Source: Sphingomonas jinjuensis
GTDB lineage: Bacteria > Pseudomonadota > Alphaproteobacteria > Sphingomonadales > Sphingomonadaceae
Assembly: GCF_014197105.1 (NCBI RefSeq)
Contig: NZ_JACIEV010000010.1
Span: 62,001-126,000 of the forward strand
Direction of reading: 5' to 3'
Length of the DNA stretch: 64,000 bases
Position numbers and translations under genes: made by a program. Below are positions 1 to 8,854 of this stretch, one piece after another. Within the stretch, counting starts at the first letter, position 1, and each line of letters starts with the position of its first letter. Below the pieces are notes generated by a model that saw nothing but the letters and a program-made list of their open reading frames with translations, was not told the DNA's origin and did not search any database.

Positions 1-68
1 GTCCACGCGAACGCACCCCAGCGCGCGCGCACCTCGGTTTCGTCGGGGATCTGGGGGGTGTCAGCCAT
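1..68 (-). CDS. nuoE: NADH-quinone oxidoreductase subunit E, N-terminal fragment
   Basis: Only the first 22 codons lie in the window; the gene continues past the left edge. The ATG at 68-66 overlaps the TAA stop of the upstream small gene by one base (TAATG), so it is translationally coupled. The visible N-terminus ([18 protein letters not shown]...) resembles the start of the 24-kDa [2Fe-2S] subunit of complex I from sphingomonads, and nuoE is the gene expected after nuoD. The iron-sulfur cysteines are outside the window, so the call rests on the N-terminus and on gene order. Confidence 0.72.
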   Translation of the reverse strand, partial: MADTPQIPDETEVRARWGAFAW

Positions 69-295
69 TAGGCGTGATCCGTAAGGTCTAGGCGGTTTTC
101 GATACGCTCGACGCGGTCGTTCAAGCGGTCGAGCCGGCTGTTCACGCCGGAAATCGCGATGATCGAACTGCCAAGATGTTCTTCGACCATCGTCATGCGG
201 ACCTTCAGGTCGCGCATATCGAACTTCATTTCCGACACGTCGGACTGCAGCTTCTGCAGCACCGAGTAGATCAGATCCGGGGTGACGTCACTCAC
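68..295 (-). CDS. Small coiled-coil protein between nuoD and nuoE
   Basis: A 75-residue soluble protein with no signal peptide or membrane segment. Residues about 10-70 show heptad-like spacing of L/I/V/M with many charged residues ([25 protein letters not shown]), so a coiled coil is likely. The GTG start overlaps the nuoD stop (GTGA) and the TAA stop overlaps the nuoE ATG (TAATG), so it is coupled on both sides and should be made with complex I. Similar short coiled-coil proteins are common in Alphaproteobacteria, without a known function as far as I know. A structural or assembly role in complex I is only suggested by position; it could equally be a passenger gene. Confidence 0.7.
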   Translation of the reverse strand: MSDVTPDLIYSVLQKLQSDVSEMKFDMRDLKVRMTMVEEHLGSSIIAISGVNSRLDRLNDRVERIENRLDLTDHA

Positions 296-1560
296 CGGTC
301 ACACTCCCCGAACACGATATCCATCGCGCCCAGGATCGCTGTCGTGTCCGCCAGCATGTGGCCGCGGCTCATGAAGTCCATCGCCTGGAGATGGCTGAAC
401 GCGGTCGGGCGGATCTTGCAGCGATAGGGCTTGTTGGTGCCGTCGGCGACCAGGAACACGCCGAACTCGCCCTTGGGGCTTTCGGTCGCGACGTAAACCT
501 CGCCGGCGGGCACGTGATACCCCTCGGTGTACAGCTTGAAGTGATGGATCAGCGCTTCCATCGACTGCTTCATCTCGGCGCGCTTGGGCGGCACCACCTT
601 GCGGTCGAGGCTGGCGATCGGCCCCTCGGGCATTTCGGCCAGGCACTGCTTCATGATCCGCGCCGACTGGCGGACCTCCTCGACGCGCACCATGAAGCGA
701 TCGTAGCAATCGCCGCGCGTGCCGACCGGGATCTCGAAGTCCATGCGGTCGTACACGTCGTAGGGCTGCGACTTGCGGATGTCCCAGGGGATGCCCGCCG
801 CGCGAATCATCGGGCCCGAGAAGCCCCAGGCGATCGCGTCGTCGCGGCTCACCGTCGCGATATCGACGTTGCGCTGCTTGAAGATGCGGTTGTCGGCGAC
901 CAGGCTGATTGCGTCCTCGAACAGGCGCGGCAGCCGCGTGTCGAGCCAGTCGGCGATATCGGTCAGCAGCTTCAGCGGCACGTCCTGATGCACGCCGCCG
1001 GGACGGAAGTAATTATGATGCATCCGCGCGCCGGTCGCGCGCTCGAGGAAGCCGTAGCAATCCTCGCGGATTTCGAACATCCACAGGTTCGGCGTCATCG
1101 CGCCAACGTCCATAACGTGGCTGCCGAGGTTCAGCATGTGATTCGAGATGCGCGTCAGCTCGGCGAAGAATACGCGCAGATATTGCGCGCGGATCGGCAC
1201 CTCGAGATCGAGCAGCTTCTCGATCGCCAACACGAAGCTGTGCTCCATGCACGCCGGCGAGCAATAGTCGAGGCGATCGAAATAGGGGATCGCCTGCGCA
1301 TAGGTCTTGTATTCGATCAGCTTCTCGGTGCCGCGATGGAGCAGGCCGACGTGCGGATCGATCCGCTCGATGATCTCGCCGTCCAGCTCCATGACGAGCC
1401 GAAGCACGCCGTGCGCCGCGGGATGCTGCGGACCGAAGTTGATCGTGTAGTTCTGGATGGTGACGTCGCCGATCGTCGGGTCGGCCGCATCGGTCTTGCC
1501 GAGCAGCTGGTCGACATACGGGTCGATCGTGGCGGTGTCGGTCACGACGGTATCGCTCAC
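292..1560 (-). CDS. nuoD: NADH-quinone oxidoreductase subunit D (49 kDa)
   Basis: 422 residues, normal for a stand-alone NuoD. It forms the quinone-reduction chamber of complex I together with NuoB and couples NADH oxidation to proton pumping at the inner membrane. The family signature GPQHPAAHG is at residues 43-51, and the C-terminus ends in the usual DIVFGECDR. The start is GTG at 1560 and overlaps the nuoC stop (GTGA). The N-terminal 35 residues before the conserved core are variable. Here nuoC and nuoD are separate genes, unlike the nuoCD fusion of enterobacteria, which fits Alphaproteobacteria. Confidence 0.97.
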   Translation of the reverse strand: MSDTVVTDTATIDPYVDQLLGKTDAADPTIGDVTIQNYTINFGPQHPAAHGVLRLVMELDGEIIERIDPHVGLLHRGTEKLIEYKTYAQAIPYFDRLDYCSPACMEHSFVLAIEKLLDLEVPIRAQYLRVFFAELTRISNHMLNLGSHVMDVGAMTPNLWMFEIREDCYGFLERATGARMHHNYFRPGGVHQDVPLKLLTDIADWLDTRLPRLFEDAISLVADNRIFKQRNVDIATVSRDDAIAWGFSGPMIRAAGIPWDIRKSQPYDVYDRMDFEIPVGTRGDCYDRFMVRVEEVRQSARIMKQCLAEMPEGPIASLDRKVVPPKRAEMKQSMEALIHHFKLYTEGYHVPAGEVYVATESPKGEFGVFLVADGTNKPYRCKIRPTAFSHLQAMDFMSRGHMLADTTAILGAMDIVFGECDR

Positions 1561-2408
1561 TGGTTCTGCCCTCCGCCCTTGGTGGGGACGACATCGGGGT
1601 TGGCCGGCTTGGGCTCGCCGCCATCGGGGCCGGGCTTGCCCGCACCGGTCTCGGCGGTGCTCTGCGCGTCCTTCTTGCCATAGGCCTCGCTCGAGGCGGC
1701 CGGCGGCGTCGCGACGCTCTGCGCCGCGCCGGCCTTGGCGATCTGGTCAGCGGTCAGCGGCGTCTGCGCGCCCTTGGCCTGCGGCAGCATGCCCTTCTCG
1801 TCGCCCGGCAGGACATATTCGGCGCCCTCCCACGGACTGGTGAAGTCGAAGGTGCGGAAGTCCTGCGCCAGGCTGACCGGCTGATAGACGACGCGCTTCT
1901 CCTCTTCCGAATAGCGCAGCTCGACGAAGCCCGTCAGCGGGAAGTCCTTGCGCTGCGGATGGCCGCGGAAACCGTAATCGGTCAGGATCCGGCGCAGGTC
2001 GGCGTTACCTGCGAACAGCACGCCGTACATGTCGTAGATCTCGCGCTCCAGCCAGCCGGCGACCGGCCATACGCCCGTCACCGACGGCACCGGCTTCACC
2101 TCGTCTGTCGAGACATGCACCTGGATGCGATGGTTGCGCGTCAGCGACAGCAGGCAATAGACCACCTCGAAGCGCTCGGGGCGCTCGGGATAGTCGACGC
2201 CGGCCATCTCCATCAGCTGCTGATATTCCAGACCCGGCGTATCGCGCAGCGTCGTCAGCGTCTCGACGATGCTGTCGCGCTCGGCGAAGAGCTGGACCTC
2301 GCCGACGCGCACCCGCGCCTCCATCACCGCTCCGCCCAGCGCGGCGTTGATCGCGTCGACGGTCGCGTCGTTCAGGTTCGTCGCATAGGCAGGCGCCGGC
2401 GCTCTCAT
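1557..2408 (-). CDS. nuoC: NADH-quinone oxidoreductase subunit C (30 kDa) with long low-complexity tail
   Basis: 283 residues. Residues 1-205 form the 30-kDa subunit domain of the peripheral arm, with the signature [12 protein letters not shown] at 121-132 and [11 protein letters not shown] at 151-161. Residues about 208-283 are an Ala/Gly/Pro/Lys-rich tail with no predicted fold, in the same frame and with the same high third-position GC as the core, so it is not an obvious frameshift. Its ATG overlaps the nuoB stop (ATGA). The protein binds between NuoD and NuoB in the hydrophilic arm. The tail's function is unknown; it may be specific to this lineage. Confidence 0.95.
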   Translation of the reverse strand: MRAPAPAYATNLNDATVDAINAALGGAVMEARVRVGEVQLFAERDSIVETLTTLRDTPGLEYQQLMEMAGVDYPERPERFEVVYCLLSLTRNHRIQVHVSTDEVKPVPSVTGVWPVAGWLEREIYDMYGVLFAGNADLRRILTDYGFRGHPQRKDFPLTGFVELRYSEEEKRVVYQPVSLAQDFRTFDFTSPWEGAEYVLPGDEKGMLPQAKGAQTPLTADQIAKAGAAQSVATPPAASSEAYGKKDAQSTAETGAGKPGPDGGEPKPANPDVVPTKGGGQNQ

Positions 2409-2974
2409 CGCTCGATGCTCCCCGAACGACGGATCTTCCGCTGCAGCTGCATGATCCCGTACAGCAGGGCCTCGGCGGTCGGCGGACAGCCGGGGACGTA
2501 GATGTCAACCGGCACGATCCGGTCGCAGCCCCGCACCACCGAATAGCTGTAATGGTAATAGCCGCCGCCGTTGGCGCAGCTACCCATTGAGATGACGTAT
2601 TTGGGCTCCGACATCTGGTCGTAGACCTTGCGCAGCGCCGGCGCCATCTTGTTGCACAGCGTGCCGGCGACGATCATCACGTCCGACTGGCGTGGGCTCG
2701 CGCGCGGCGCGGCGCCGAAGCGCTCCAGGTCGTAGCGCGGCATGTTCACGTGGATCATCTCGACCGCGCAGCAGGCGAGGCCGAACGTCATCCACCACAG
2801 CGAGCCCGTGCGTGCCCACTGGAACAGGTCTTCCGCCGAGGTGACCAGGAAGCCCTTGTCGGTAAGCTCGCCGTTCAGGCTGTCGAAAAAGCCCTGATCC
2901 GGCGGCACCACTGCGCCGGCACCGGCGCTACGCTGCAGCTCGACGGGGCCGGAATGGCCTTCGTTCATCATCAT
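2405..2974 (-). CDS. nuoB: NADH-quinone oxidoreductase subunit B (PSST, N2 cluster)
   Basis: 189 residues from the first of three consecutive ATG codons at 2974, which overlaps the nuoA stop (ATGA). It carries the [4Fe-4S] cluster N2, the last electron carrier before quinone. The expected ligands are visible: C68-C69 (LACCAVEM), C133 (GSCANGGG) and C163 (YVPGCPP). An additional C107 lies in GTLCNKMAP. The reading frame is open further upstream but overlaps nuoA there and has no family similarity, so the ATG triplet is the likely start. Part of the nuoA-B-C-D operon. Confidence 0.96.
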   Translation of the reverse strand: MMMNEGHSGPVELQRSAGAGAVVPPDQGFFDSLNGELTDKGFLVTSAEDLFQWARTGSLWWMTFGLACCAVEMIHVNMPRYDLERFGAAPRASPRQSDVMIVAGTLCNKMAPALRKVYDQMSEPKYVISMGSCANGGGYYHYSYSVVRGCDRIVPVDIYVPGCPPTAEALLYGIMQLQRKIRRSGSIER

Positions 2975-3345
2975 TCCCAATCCAGAGCGCCCTTCTTCCA
3001 GGCGTAGACGAGCCCGAGGGCGAGCTCGCCGATGAAGATCATCATGGAGATCCACGCGGTCCAGCCGAGCGAGAACACGCTGACTGCCCAAGGATATAGG
3101 AACGCCGCCTCGAGATCGAAGATGATGAACAGGATGGCGACGAGATAAAAGCGCACGTCAAACTGGCTGCGCGGATCCTCGAACGCGGGGAAGCCGCACT
3201 CATATTCCGACAGCTTCTGCTCGTTGGGCTTGTGCGCGCCGGTCAGGCGCCCGACCAGCATCGGCAGGAACACGAACGCGCTCGACAGGGCGAGCGCCAC
3301 CCCCAGGAACAGGAGGATCGGCAGATATTGCGACAGGTCGACCAA
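2971..3345 (-). CDS. nuoA: NADH-quinone oxidoreductase subunit A
   Basis: 124 residues with three hydrophobic membrane segments (about 9-30, 65-85 and 93-112), the size and layout of NuoA, which joins the membrane arm to the peripheral arm of complex I. The conserved loop [10 protein letters not shown] appears here as [10 protein letters not shown] (about residues 46-55). The start appears to be TTG at 3345, because no in-frame ATG or GTG exists before it; a GAGAAG stretch precedes it by about six bases. First gene of the minus-strand nuo operon. Confidence 0.94.
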   Translation of the reverse strand: MVDLSQYLPILLFLGVALALSSAFVFLPMLVGRLTGAHKPNEQKLSEYECGFPAFEDPRSQFDVRFYLVAILFIIFDLEAAFLYPWAVSVFSLGWTAWISMMIFIGELALGLVYAWKKGALDWE

Positions 3346-3378
3346 AGGGCTTCTCGCATGAGCGAAAGGAATGGGGCG

Positions 3379-3407
3379 GCTTTAAGCGCGAGGGTGCCAC
3401 GGGGCAA
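3379..3407 (-). promoter_or_regulatory. Candidate promoter of the nuo operon
   Basis: On the minus strand TTGCCC (3407-3402) and TAAAGC (3384-3379) are 17 bases apart, upstream of the nuoA start. The -10 match is weak. No other good pair was seen in this short leader between suhB and nuoA. Confidence 0.3.
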
Positions 3408-3451
3408 GCGTTGCAGCCCGTGAGAATGACTCGCAACGATCGTGTGCAACA

Positions 3452-3476
3452 CTCCTCCCCCAGCTTGCTGGAGGAG
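3452..3476 (-). terminator. Hairpin downstream of suhB
   Basis: CTCCTCC...GGAGGAG with a short AGC/GCT inner stem forms a strong GC hairpin 12-36 bases after the suhB stop. No T-run follows on the minus strand, so it may be a weak terminator or a short relic of the G-rich palindrome family seen elsewhere in the window. Confidence 0.35.
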
Positions 3477-3487
3477 GACGAAAAGAA

Positions 3488-4300
3488 TCACCGCAGCGCG
3501 TTCGCCACCAGCTTGTGCAGCTTCGAATGCAACCCGTCGTTCGCCGCGAGATACTCGCCGCGCTCCATCGCACGGTCGGCACCGCGGAAGTCGGTGACGA
3601 AGCCGCCCGCTTCCTTGACCAGCAGCAGCCCGGCCGCCGCGTCCCACAGGCTCAGCCCTGATTCCCAGAAACCGTCGAAGCGCCCCGCCGCGACCCAGGC
3701 CAGGTCGAGCGCCGCCGATCCCAATCGGCGGATACCCGACACTTCCGGCGCCACCGCACCGAAGATCCGGCTCCACTGCGCGAAGTCGCCATGCCCAAGG
3801 AACGGAATGCCCGTCGCGATCAGGCTGTCGGCCAGGTCGCGCCGCGACGACACGCGCAGCCGCGCGTCCTGAAGCCAGGCGCCGCGGCCCTTCTCGGCCC
3901 AGAAGCTCTCGTCGGTCAGCGGCTGATAGACCAGTGCCGTCGTGATCTCGCGCTTGCCCGACGGCATCGGCTCTTCCACTGCGATCGAGATCGAGAAGTG
4001 CGGGATGCCGTGGAGGAAATTGGTCGTGCCGTCGAGCGGATCGACGATGAACCGCGGCTTCGACGGATCGCCCGCCACCTCGCCGCGCTCCTCCATCAGC
4101 AGGCCCCAGTCGGGCCGCGCCTTCGACAGCTCCTCGAAGATCGTCTGCTCGGCGCGCTTGTCGGCCATCGACACGAAGTCGGCCGGGCCCTTGCGGCTGA
4201 CCTGGAGCTGCTGGACCTCGTTGAAATCGCGACGCAGCCGCGGCGCCGCCTTGCGCGCGGCACGGTCCATGACGGTGATGAGGCCGGAATGGGAAGGCAT
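3488..4300 (-). CDS. suhB: Inositol monophosphatase family protein
   Basis: 270 residues, the usual size for the SuhB/IMPase family, which hydrolyses inositol-1-phosphate and related sugar phosphates with Mg2+. Metal-site motifs are in order: EE at 70-71 (LLMEERGE), DPLDGTTNF at 87-95, and WDAAAG near residue 213. The ATG at 4300 is preceded by GGGGAGGAG at good distance; these bases are the end of a palindromic repeat (4310-4440). In bacteria SuhB can also act with the rRNA antitermination complex; that role cannot be judged here. Substrate not determined. Confidence 0.9.
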   Translation of the reverse strand: MPSHSGLITVMDRAARKAAPRLRRDFNEVQQLQVSRKGPADFVSMADKRAEQTIFEELSKARPDWGLLMEERGEVAGDPSKPRFIVDPLDGTTNFLHGIPHFSISIAVEEPMPSGKREITTALVYQPLTDESFWAEKGRGAWLQDARLRVSSRRDLADSLIATGIPFLGHGDFAQWSRIFGAVAPEVSGIRRLGSAALDLAWVAAGRFDGFWESGLSLWDAAAGLLLVKEAGGFVTDFRGADRAMERGEYLAANDGLHSKLHKLVANALR

Positions 4301-4309
4301 TCGAAGACT

Positions 4310-4440
4310 CCTCCCCTCCCTGCAAGGGAGGGGTCGGGGGTGGGTGCCGGTGCTTGAGCACCGGCGACAACGCTGGTGGCGGACGCCGCGGCTCGCTCCG
4401 CTCGCACCCACCCCCAGCCCCTCCCTTGCAGGGAGGGGAG
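4310..4440. repeat. G-rich intergenic palindrome, family A copy 1
   Basis: Left arm 4310-4345 and right arm 4405-4440 are nearly perfect inverted copies (CTCCCCTCCCTGCAAGGGAG type, followed by CACCCACCCCC). Each arm also contains its own small hairpin. It lies between efp and suhB. The end nearest suhB supplies that gene's ribosome-binding site. Confidence 0.85.
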
Positions 4441-4449
4441 TAGGTCAGA

Positions 4450-5013
4450 TCAATCCGCGCGGCGGACGTACGTACCCTCGTACACGTCGACGACGATCCG
4501 CGTACCGCTGGCGATATGCGGCGGCACCATCACCCGCACGCCGTTGTCGAGCACCGCGGGCTTGTAGCTGGACGAGGCGGTCTGCCCCTTCACCACCGCG
4601 TCGGCCTCGACGATCGTGGCCTCGATCGTGTCGGGCAGCTGCACCGAGATCGCTTCCTCGTCATACAGCTCCATGACGACGTCCATGCCGTCCTGCAGGA
4701 AGGCGGCGGCATCGCCGAGCAGGTCACGCGGCAGCGTCGTCTGGTCGTAGGTTTCCTTGTCCATGAAGACCAGGTTGTCGCCCTCGGCGAACAGGAACTG
4801 GAAATCCTTGGTGTCGAGGCGGACGCGCTCGACCGTCTCGGCCGAGCGGAAGCGGACGTTGTTCTTGCGGCCGTCGCGCAGGTTCTTCAGCTCGACCTGC
4901 ATATAGGCCCCGCCCTTGCCGGGCTGGGTATGCTGGATCTTGACCGCGCGCCAGATGCCGCCTTCGTACTCGATGATGTTGCCGGGACGGATGTCCACGC
5001 CGCTGATCTTCAT
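4450..5013 (-). CDS. efp: Elongation factor P
   Basis: 187 residues, the canonical EF-P length. It binds between the ribosomal P and E sites and relieves stalling at proline runs. The conserved loop PGKGGAY holds the modifiable lysine at K33, which equals K34 of E. coli EF-P. Three domains fit by length: KOW-like N-terminal (1-63), central OB (about 66-125) and C-terminal OB (about 131-187). ATG start at 5013. Genes for the lysine-modifying enzymes are not in this window. Confidence 0.96.
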   Translation of the reverse strand: MKISGVDIRPGNIIEYEGGIWRAVKIQHTQPGKGGAYMQVELKNLRDGRKNNVRFRSAETVERVRLDTKDFQFLFAEGDNLVFMDKETYDQTTLPRDLLGDAAAFLQDGMDVVMELYDEEAISVQLPDTIEATIVEADAVVKGQTASSSYKPAVLDNGVRVMVPPHIASGTRIVVDVYEGTYVRRAD

Positions 5014-5071
5014 GGGATGAACCTGTTGGAAAGAGCCGTGGCGCGCGACCGGCACGCGCCGTGCGGCGCTC

Positions 5072-5662
5072 CTAGCGGCTGGCGGGCTTTCCGGCAAGAA
5101 GTGGGTAGGGATTGACGTCCTGCCCCTCCCACCAGCGCTCGCCGGGCTGCATCCGCTGCACCCCGAAATGCAGGTGGTAATGGCCCGGTCCGGCGTCGCC
5201 CGAATCGCCGACGAAGCCCAGCGGATCGCCCGTTCGCACCGTCTGCCCCTCGTGAACGCCGGGGGCATAGCCGGCAAGATGCGCGTAATAATAGATCCAG
5301 CGCCGGTCGGGCGAACGCACATAGAGCGTGGTACCGCCCAGGCTGCTCTCGAACAGCTTCTCGACGCGTCCCGGCGCCGCCGCGGTGACCGGCGTTCCGC
5401 CCGCGGCCATGATGTCGGTGCCGTGATGCCCGCGCGTGCCGCCCCCACGCGCGTCGTTCCAGCTGTCCTGCAGGGCAGCCTCCGTCACCCCGCGCACCGG
5501 TATTGCCAGGGTGCCGGCCTGCCCCTCTTCGCCGACCGGCGGCTCGGCGACCGGCCGGTCACCGCCCCGCGTCCGATCGGCCGTCCCAAACCGCGTCGTC
5601 GCCGCGAAGGCTGCCACGATCAGCAGAAAGACCGACAGGATGCCCCAGCCAAGCTTCGTCAT
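5072..5662 (-). CDS. M23 (LytM) family metallopeptidase
   Basis: 196 residues. An N-terminal uncleaved or signal-type hydrophobic segment (about 5-22) is followed by a short linker and a LytM domain (about 60-185). Zinc ligands are present: HxxxD as H79/D83 (HHGTD) and HxH as H163/H165 (HYHLHFG), with H128 (YYAHLAG) as the catalytic helper. It is therefore probably an active peptidoglycan endopeptidase in the periplasm. It starts 4 bases after the stop of the L,D-transpeptidase gene, so the two wall enzymes are cotranscribed. Confidence 0.9.
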   Translation of the reverse strand: MTKLGWGILSVFLLIVAAFAATTRFGTADRTRGGDRPVAEPPVGEEGQAGTLAIPVRGVTEAALQDSWNDARGGGTRGHHGTDIMAAGGTPVTAAAPGRVEKLFESSLGGTTLYVRSPDRRWIYYYAHLAGYAPGVHEGQTVRTGDPLGFVGDSGDAGPGHYHLHFGVQRMQPGERWWEGQDVNPYPLLAGKPASR

Positions 5663-5666
5663 CGTC

Positions 5667-6668
5667 TCAGGCCTGGAACACCGCCTTGGTGCCCGGCTTC
5701 ACCATCATCGCCAGCCGCGCCACGTCCCAGTTGGTCAGGCGGATGCAGCCATGGCTTTCGCTGCGACCGATCAGCTCGGGATTGGGCGTGCCATGGATAC
5801 CGTAATGCTCCTTCGACAGGTCGAGCCACACCACCCCGACCGGCCCGTTCGGCCCCGGCGGCAGCATCGCCTTATCGTCGCTCTTGTCGGCATCCCAAAA
5901 TAGCGCCGGATTATAATGGAACTTGGGGTTGTAATCCGCGCCGTTGATCTTCCACGTCCCCAGCGGCAGCGGATCATGCTCGGACCCCATCGTCGCCGAG
6001 AATTGCGCGATCAGCCGATCCTGCTTGTCCAGTACCCGCAAGGTGCCGTCGGATTTGTCGACGACGATATGGTCCGCCTTGGGCTGATTGGCATCGACGT
6101 TGAGCATGTCGAGCGTCTGGCGCCAGTGATCGGGCAACGTGGGATCATAGGCGCGACTGGTCGGCAGCGCGTTGGGAAAGACCACCTTCACCCCCGGCGC
6201 GAGCCGCGTCTGTGGCGAATTGAGCGCCAGCAGAACCTGCGGCGTGGTGTGGAACATCTCCGCCAGCTTCTCCATCGGATTGCGATAGGCGATCGACGGC
6301 AGCTTAGACTGCTCCTCCATGTCCTTGGGCAAGGGATTGATATACGGACCCGCCAACGCCAGCGGCGTCAGTGCCGCCACCACCGTCGGGCGCATGGCCC
6401 GGTACGGATAGAGCGCCTTGAGCGTCACGGCATCGATCTTGCCGGTGATCGGCAGGTTGCGCGACTCCTGGAAGCCCTTCAGCGCACGCACCAGCGACGC
6501 GCCGCCCTTGCCGTCGAGGATGCCCGGCCCGAAACCGAGATGGTCGAGGATCACCTGAACGTGCAGGATCGAGCGATCGATCGTCGGGGAAGCGGGCCGG
6601 TTCTGAGCCGCCGCCGGCAAGGCCGCGGCGCCGATCGTCAGGGCGGCGATACTCGTCTTCCAGAACAT
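5667..6668 (-). CDS. L,D-transpeptidase with peptidoglycan-binding domain
   Basis: 333 residues. Signal peptide with Ala-x-Ala cleavage near residue 21 (AALPAAAQN). A peptidoglycan-binding domain occupies about 30-90, a LysM-like segment about 126-165, and a YkuD catalytic domain about 190-330. The active-site motif is SHGCIRL with C308, and the upstream HG of YGIHGTP is present. The enzyme should form 3-3 peptide crosslinks or attach proteins to the wall in the periplasm. It belongs to the same operon as the M23 peptidase just downstream. Confidence 0.92.
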   Translation of the reverse strand: MFWKTSIAALTIGAAALPAAAQNRPASPTIDRSILHVQVILDHLGFGPGILDGKGGASLVRALKGFQESRNLPITGKIDAVTLKALYPYRAMRPTVVAALTPLALAGPYINPLPKDMEEQSKLPSIAYRNPMEKLAEMFHTTPQVLLALNSPQTRLAPGVKVVFPNALPTSRAYDPTLPDHWRQTLDMLNVDANQPKADHIVVDKSDGTLRVLDKQDRLIAQFSATMGSEHDPLPLGTWKINGADYNPKFHYNPALFWDADKSDDKAMLPPGPNGPVGVVWLDLSKEHYGIHGTPNPELIGRSESHGCIRLTNWDVARLAMMVKPGTKAVFQA

Positions 6669-6729
6669 GGGTCAGCCTCTACCGTTACGCTTGCGCATCA
6701 ACGGCCGAACGGCGCCAAGTATCCGGCGG

Positions 6730-7410
6730 TTATGCAGCCATCACGTCGTTGAATGCCCGCACCGCCGCCGCCTCGTCACCACCCCAGACGGCATGGCTCA
6801 CCGCCAGGAAGTCGGCACCCGCCTTCACCAGCGGCGCGGCATTGGCGGGCGTGATCCCGCCGATCGCGACGCAGGGCAGCTCGAACACCGCCGACCACCA
6901 GGACAGGATGACCGGCTCGGGATGATGGCTGACCTCCTTGGTCGTCGTCGGATAGAAGCTGCCAAACGCGACATAGTCGGCGCCGCGCTCGCCCGCTTCC
7001 ATCGCGAGGTGGCGGCTGTCGTGGCAGGTAACGCCGATCTGCACCGACGGCCCCAGCTCGGCCCGCGCCTCGCGCGGATCGCCGTCGTCCTGGCCCAGGT
7101 GGACGCCGTCGGCGCCGAGACGCTTGGCGAGGCTGATCGAATCGTTGACGATGAAGGCGACCTCACGATCCGCGCAGATCCGTTGCAGCGGCTCCGCCAG
7201 CTTCGCCGCCTGATGCTGGTCGATGTCCTTCACGCGCAACTGGAACGCCGCGACCGGCCCTGCGTCGAGCGCCCGCGCCAGCCGGTTGGCGAAACCGCCG
7301 GTCACGTCGAGCGGCGAGACGAGGTACAGCTGGCACGGCGGCCGCGACAGGTCGCGCGTGAAGTTGGCGGCGAAATCGGGATCGAGCGGGCCGAGCGGGT
7401 CGTCAGTCAT
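6730..7410 (-). CDS. thiE: Thiamine phosphate synthase
   Basis: 226 residues, a TIM-barrel enzyme joining HMP-PP and thiazole phosphate to form thiamine phosphate. Family motifs: QLRVKD (about 51-56), NDSISLAKRLGADGVHLGQDD (about 85 onward), the phosphate-binding FGSFYPTTTK and the C-terminal AIGGITPAN. The ATG overlaps the stop of the upstream membrane-protein gene (ATGA). It sits at the end of the gap-MOSC-pgk-fda operon. No TPP riboswitch-like sequence was seen in front of it, which fits its position inside an operon. Confidence 0.92.
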   Translation of the reverse strand: MTDDPLGPLDPDFAANFTRDLSRPPCQLYLVSPLDVTGGFANRLARALDAGPVAAFQLRVKDIDQHQAAKLAEPLQRICADREVAFIVNDSISLAKRLGADGVHLGQDDGDPREARAELGPSVQIGVTCHDSRHLAMEAGERGADYVAFGSFYPTTTKEVSHHPEPVILSWWSAVFELPCVAIGGITPANAAPLVKAGADFLAVSHAVWGGDEAAAVRAFNDVMAA

Positions 7411-7904
7411 GCCGATGCGACTACCCGCTTGATCGCCGCGGCGAAAGCCACCGGTTCATCGAGCCGATGCGCGATCGCCACGATCCCGCGCTTGCCCGAC
7501 AGCGGCCCGGCCAGGTCGACAACGACGTTCGGATAGGCGACCAGCGCCAGGTTGAGCACCTGCCGCCGTTTGAGATCGGCGGCGGTCCACGCCTCCCGCA
7601 ACCCGGCGATCTGGTCCAGCGGCACCTCGACCGAGCGGATCGTGCCCACCCGCATGACCAGCCGCCCGCCGTCGATCAGCACCGGCCGCCGCTTCATCAC
7701 CCGAATGCCCAACACCAGCCAGACAAGCGCTGGCAGCGTGAGCAGCGACACGACCAACGCCACCATCGGATGCCACAGCGCCAGCAGCAGATGTACCACG
7801 ACCAGCTCGCCGCATCCCAGCAGGACCAGCACCCACAACATCGGCGCGACCGCGCGATGATAGGAGAAGCGCTGCCCGATCCCCGACCGGGCAGCGTCGT
7901 CCAT
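7407..7904 (-). CDS. PH-domain-like membrane protein of unknown function
   Basis: 165 residues. Two hydrophobic segments (about 21-43 and 47-67) are followed by a soluble part whose pattern (RRPVLIDGGRLVMRVG...IPLDQIAGLRE type) resembles bacterial PH/DUF304-like domains. The ATG overlaps the fda stop (TGATG) and the stop overlaps the thiE ATG (ATGA), so it is coupled to both. I do not recognise a specific family member; a membrane-anchored scaffold is one possibility. Confidence in it being a real gene is high from the overlaps and codon use. Confidence 0.75.
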   Translation of the reverse strand: MDDAARSGIGQRFSYHRAVAPMLWVLVLLGCGELVVVHLLLALWHPMVALVVSLLTLPALVWLVLGIRVMKRRPVLIDGGRLVMRVGTIRSVEVPLDQIAGLREAWTAADLKRRQVLNLALVAYPNVVVDLAGPLSGKRGIVAIAHRLDEPVAFAAAIKRVVASA

Positions 7905-8806
7905 CAGTTCTTGACCGTCGAGGCGGTGTAGATCTCGTCGATCGCGGCACCGAGCGTGCGGTCGAACTCCTCGTCGCTCTGTCCGTCGCGCAGATCCTCG
8001 AGCAACGCGCGGCTGAAGCTCGCGATCATGCCGTGGTTCTTCGCCAGCGCCGCGCAGGCGTCGGGGCGCGAATAGCCGCCCGACAGCGCGACGACGCGCG
8101 CGACGCGGTGGTGACCGATCAGGTCGGCATAGCGATCCGCCTCGGCCGGGATCGTCAGCTTCAGCATGACGCGGCGATCGCCGGTCATCGCGTCGAGATG
8201 CTTGAGGATCTCGTCGTGCAGGATCGTCTCCGCCTCGGCGCGGCCTTCCATCTTCAGCGAGACCTCGGGCTCCAGGATCGGCATCAGGCCGTGGCCGATG
8301 ATCTGCTCGCCGATCTGGAATTGCTGTTCGACGATCCGCGCGATGCCGCCCTGCGACACCCCCTTCACCACCGAGCGCATCTTGGTGCCGAACACGCCAA
8401 GCCCCTTGGCGCGCGCCAGAAGCTCGTCGAGGCCCGGCATCGGCTTCATCATCTGAACGCCGTCGGCCTCGTCCTCCAGGCCCTTGTCCATCTTCAGGAA
8501 CGGCACCACGCCGCGGTTCCACAGCGCGGTCGGCACCGGCACGCCATCGGCCTGGCCATCCATCGTCTTCTCGAACAGGATCGCCGCCAATACCTTGGCA
8601 CCGTTGAAGCTGGGCGCGGTGATGATCCGCACCCGCATCTTGTGGATCAGCTCGTACATTTCGGCGTCGGAGGACCAGCTGCCCTCCGCCACGCCATAGG
8701 CCTTCAGCGCACCCGGCGTCGAACCGCCGCTCTGGTCGAGCGCGGCGATGAAACCGGCGCCGCTGACCATCTGCGCCATCATCACATCATGTTGCGAAAC
8801 CATCAT
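7904..8806 (-). CDS. fda: Class I fructose-bisphosphate aldolase
   Basis: 300 residues, with the bacterial class I aldolase pattern: AALDQSGGSTPGAL near residues 21-34, EPEVS (179-183) and the Schiff-base lysine K216 in MLKLTIP. It splits fructose-1,6-bisphosphate into GAP and DHAP in the cytoplasm. Two ATGs (8806, 8803) follow GGGGAGAAG; the second has the better spacing. It follows pgk by 48 bases and is the third glycolytic gene in the operon. Confidence 0.93.
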   Translation of the reverse strand: MMVSQHDVMMAQMVSGAGFIAALDQSGGSTPGALKAYGVAEGSWSSDAEMYELIHKMRVRIITAPSFNGAKVLAAILFEKTMDGQADGVPVPTALWNRGVVPFLKMDKGLEDEADGVQMMKPMPGLDELLARAKGLGVFGTKMRSVVKGVSQGGIARIVEQQFQIGEQIIGHGLMPILEPEVSLKMEGRAEAETILHDEILKHLDAMTGDRRVMLKLTIPAEADRYADLIGHHRVARVVALSGGYSRPDACAALAKNHGMIASFSRALLEDLRDGQSDEEFDRTLGAAIDEIYTASTVKN

Positions 8807-8854
8807 CTTCTCCCCGAATGCGGCCGGACCATCCGCTCTTTCATTGAAGCCCGA

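Noticed and set aside
4310..4440. CRISPR array
   Set aside because: The repeated units are palindromes spread singly over 58 kb, without regular spacers or cas genes.
6669..6729. Thiamine (TPP) riboswitch for thiE
   Set aside because: The thiE start overlaps the upstream gene and no CTGAGA-type TPP element was found near it or before gap.
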